Positions 35,759-37,456 of a DNA stretch of 37,456 nucleotides are shown here, piece after piece. The stretch is from Bigelowiella natans CCMP2755 (taxonomy: Eukaryota; Cercozoa; Chlorarachniophyceae). The notes beneath the pieces were generated by a model, which ran no database searches, was not told where the DNA came from, and saw only the letters and a program-made list of their open reading frames with translations. The position numbers and the translations under genes are program-made. Position 1 is the stretch's first letter. Each line of letters starts with the position of its first letter. Location of the stretch: positions 1-37,456 of the forward strand of contig ADNK01003457.1 of NCBI GenBank assembly GCA_000320545.1, read 5' to 3'.

Positions 35759-37364
35759 GTAAATATCGGCCTAGCTCTTACAACATCAGTACCTACTAAC
35801 ACTACTACTATTACGACGACGACGAGCGACGAAATACTGTTGGCATTTCTTCTAGGAGCAGATAAAGAGCTCTTTGCCACTGCCCTGCTTTTCCACAAGC
35901 GCTGATTGCCTTGGTAGACATCGAAGAAGAAGAAGAAGATGATGAAGATGAAGATGATGATGAAGAAGAAGAAACAATAGGTAAGCAGGAGAAAATCCCA
36001 AGAAGACACACACACACACACACACACATACACACACACACACGTGTATGCTTTGTTTAATAGATATTTTTATAACAATCAAAGATTCTCCACTACTACT
36101 ATTACTACTTCTACATCTACTTCAAGTAGCCCCTCCTCCTCCTCCTCCTCCTCCTCCTACTACTACTACTACTACTATTAGTAGTACCGTAGAGTAAGTT
36201 ATGGTGTCTGGAGTGAGGTCAGCAAGCCTGGCCTTTCGCACTAATTCAAGAGCTTTTCTCCACTATTTAGAGGGAGGGGGGAAAGGAAAAGGAGATTCGT
36301 AAGTGTAAGAATTAATATTAGCTATAATGGAATATCACATTTTCACACACAAAAGCACAAAAACACAGAAAGAGAGAGGAGGAGGGGGCAGGGGGGGGGT
36401 TGGTAATTCTTCTCTTCTTTCTCTCGATCATTCGTTATTACTACAACTACCACTACTACTACTACTACTACTGAACAACAAAAACAAGGATAACCCCCCC
36501 CCCACCTGCTTGGACTGCTCACATGCAGCAATAACAGCATTGTACGTGATGATGTTCGGCTTCAATCCATCTGTGATGATGATGATAGTGTGATTTTATA
36601 TATATTAAAGATGATCACTGAGGTAGTATAAAGGCAGGCAGAAGAAGCATTAAGGACTGCATTGTGGTTGTGGTTGTTGTTGTTTTATACAACAAAAATA
36701 TCCATAAAATTTTGTAGAGATAACGGCAATAATAATAATAATAATAATAATCATCATCATCACCATCATCGTCGTCATGCAGGAGGACTACCTTTCTCCT
36801 GCATCCTCTCTAAGAGAACAATGGACTGCCTCCATTTTTTCGCTGATGATGATGATGATGACGATGATGGTGGTGATGATGGTGGTGATGATGATGGTGA
36901 TGACGAACGATGCAAACCATTGCTCACAAGCACATCATATGTGAATGACTTTCTCCCCCCCCGCGCCCCCCTTTCTCCTCACACAATCTCTACACGTGCA
37001 TTACCGCCATTAACATCTTATTCGTCATTCTGACTGCTACATCGTCTATTCTCAATGATGCGTTTCCTTCTTCTCCTCTTCTTCTTCTTCTTCTTCTTCT
37101 TCTTCTTCTCTTCTACACCTCTCCTTCTACCTCTTGCACACGCCGTTATAGCAGCGCTATAGGTCACCACAGTCCGACCTACATCTGAGAGCATCACGTA
37201 TTCAAATCATACACATCAAACCGTGCAATATATAGGCAAAGCTGCTCTAATCAGCAGAAATCCGATACGATCGAATGATAAGATGGAGAAGCATTGTTGG
37301 TTGTGCTGCGTGAGGTCTATTTGACCGAACCTTCTTCTTCCATCATATCCAACACTTCCACAGC
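33417..37364 (-). CDS. Pentatricopeptide-repeat (PPR) protein, partial, in at least 13 small exons
   Basis: Exons from right to left: 37331-37364, 37131-37184, 37005-37066, 36918-36948, 36792-36842, 36506-36570, 36188-36262, 35838-35909, 35466-35522, 35185-35239, 34843-35014, 34410-34536 and 33417-33867. Phases agree at every junction, though 37005-37066 is the least certain exon. The peptide shows consecutive PPR units: VVTYSAAITACAR, FTYDVLVSN, KPNIITYNAVIAACEQSKQW, TPDTITYSTAISACGKAGQW, ADLMSYSSTINAVAQVGQW. TY-to-TY spacing is 33-36 residues. PPR proteins bind organellar RNA. After the repeats comes a low-complexity tail with poly-Glu, poly-Ser and poly-Asp encoded by trinucleotide repeats, then a helical AALDLMLNEIGEVSTKTSEE block. 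The N-terminus lies beyond the right edge. The 3' end is unclear: the last exon either splices at GTAGTAG or reads on through poly-Ser to a stop at 33325. Confidence 0.82.
34020..34113. repeat. Long poly-C run followed by poly-G run in a PPR intron
   Basis: Poly-C, broken by TT, at about 34020-34055; poly-G at about 34094-34112. They lie between exons 33417-33867 and 34410-34536. The two arms can pair with each other or form G-quadruplex / i-motif structures. Confidence 0.85.
35045..35162. repeat. (CAT)n/(CAC)n trinucleotide repeat
   Basis: About 39 CAT/CAC units in the PPR intron between 34843-35014 and 35185-35239. Similar runs follow at 35588-35667 (CAT/CAC) and 35726-35757 (AT). Confidence 0.9.
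36004..36180. repeat. (AC)n, (CTC)n and (CTA)n microsatellites in a PPR intron
   Basis: (AC)n at about 36005-36043, (CTC)n at about 36131-36158 and (CTA)n at about 36158-36180, all between exons 35838-35909 and 36188-36262. Confidence 0.88.
36728..37112. repeat. Trinucleotide repeats between PPR exons
   Basis: (AAT)n then (CAT)n at about 36728-36775, (GAT)n at about 36843-36900, and (CTT)n at about 37074-37111, each in a different intron of the PPR gene. Confidence 0.88.
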
Positions 37365-37399
37365 CTACGGATGACAATGATACACATCAAATATAGATT

Positions 37400-37406
37400 G
37401 TATGTG

Positions 37407-37451
<45 letters not shown>

Positions 37452-37452
37452 A
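37400..37452. repeat. (TG)n(AG)n microsatellite at the right edge
   Basis: About 20 TG units followed by AG units, presumably in the next PPR intron. Confidence 0.9.
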
Positions 37453-37456
37453 TCGA

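Overview
The window is nuclear DNA from a eukaryote. It holds spliced genes with short GT-AG introns, a cytosolic ribosomal protein (uL13/RPL13A), a GPN-loop GTPase, a very large ubiquitin protease and a PPR protein. A PsbP-like protein carries a signal-peptide-like start, a basic transit-like stretch and a second hydrophobic segment. Together these point to a photosynthetic protist with a complex (secondary) plastid. The intron density would fit a chlorarachniophyte, but that lineage is only a guess. All exon models were built by hand from reading-frame phase, GT-AG borders and family similarity.

Layout, left to right: end-truncated nitroreductase (-, 1-698); an unrecognised low-complexity protein (-, 1030-3498, with unresolved exons up to about 4.8 kb); a small OCIA-domain-like membrane protein (+, 4909-6027); PsbP-like protein (-, 7133-10216, 13 exons); ARSB-type sulfatase (+, 10929-12569, intronless); RPL13A (-, 13905-15016); GPN3 (+, 15556-19017, 14 exons); a USP9X/USP24-like ubiquitin protease with Tudor-like and PGBD-like modules (-, 19948-28469, 5' end not found); an unrecognised basic 229-aa protein (+, 30171-31493, 7 exons); a PPR protein (-, 33417-37364, running off the right edge). 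From 1030 rightwards the strands alternate strictly, so every intergenic space is head-to-head or tail-to-tail.

Two sequence patterns stand out. Introns are packed with microsatellites, often starting exactly at the 5' splice site. The four tail-to-tail spaces (6.2-6.7, 12.66-13.5, 19.1-19.7 and 31.6-32.8 kb) lack microsatellites and instead hold islands strongly enriched in CTAG and other self-complementary tetramers. The longer head-to-head spaces lack such islands. This polarity is the most interesting undescribed signal in the window.

The genes do not form one pathway: they cover protein turnover, ribosome, RNA polymerase assembly, organelle RNA processing, the plastid lumen and sulfate-ester hydrolysis. 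No tRNA, rRNA, CRISPR or transposon gene was recognised.
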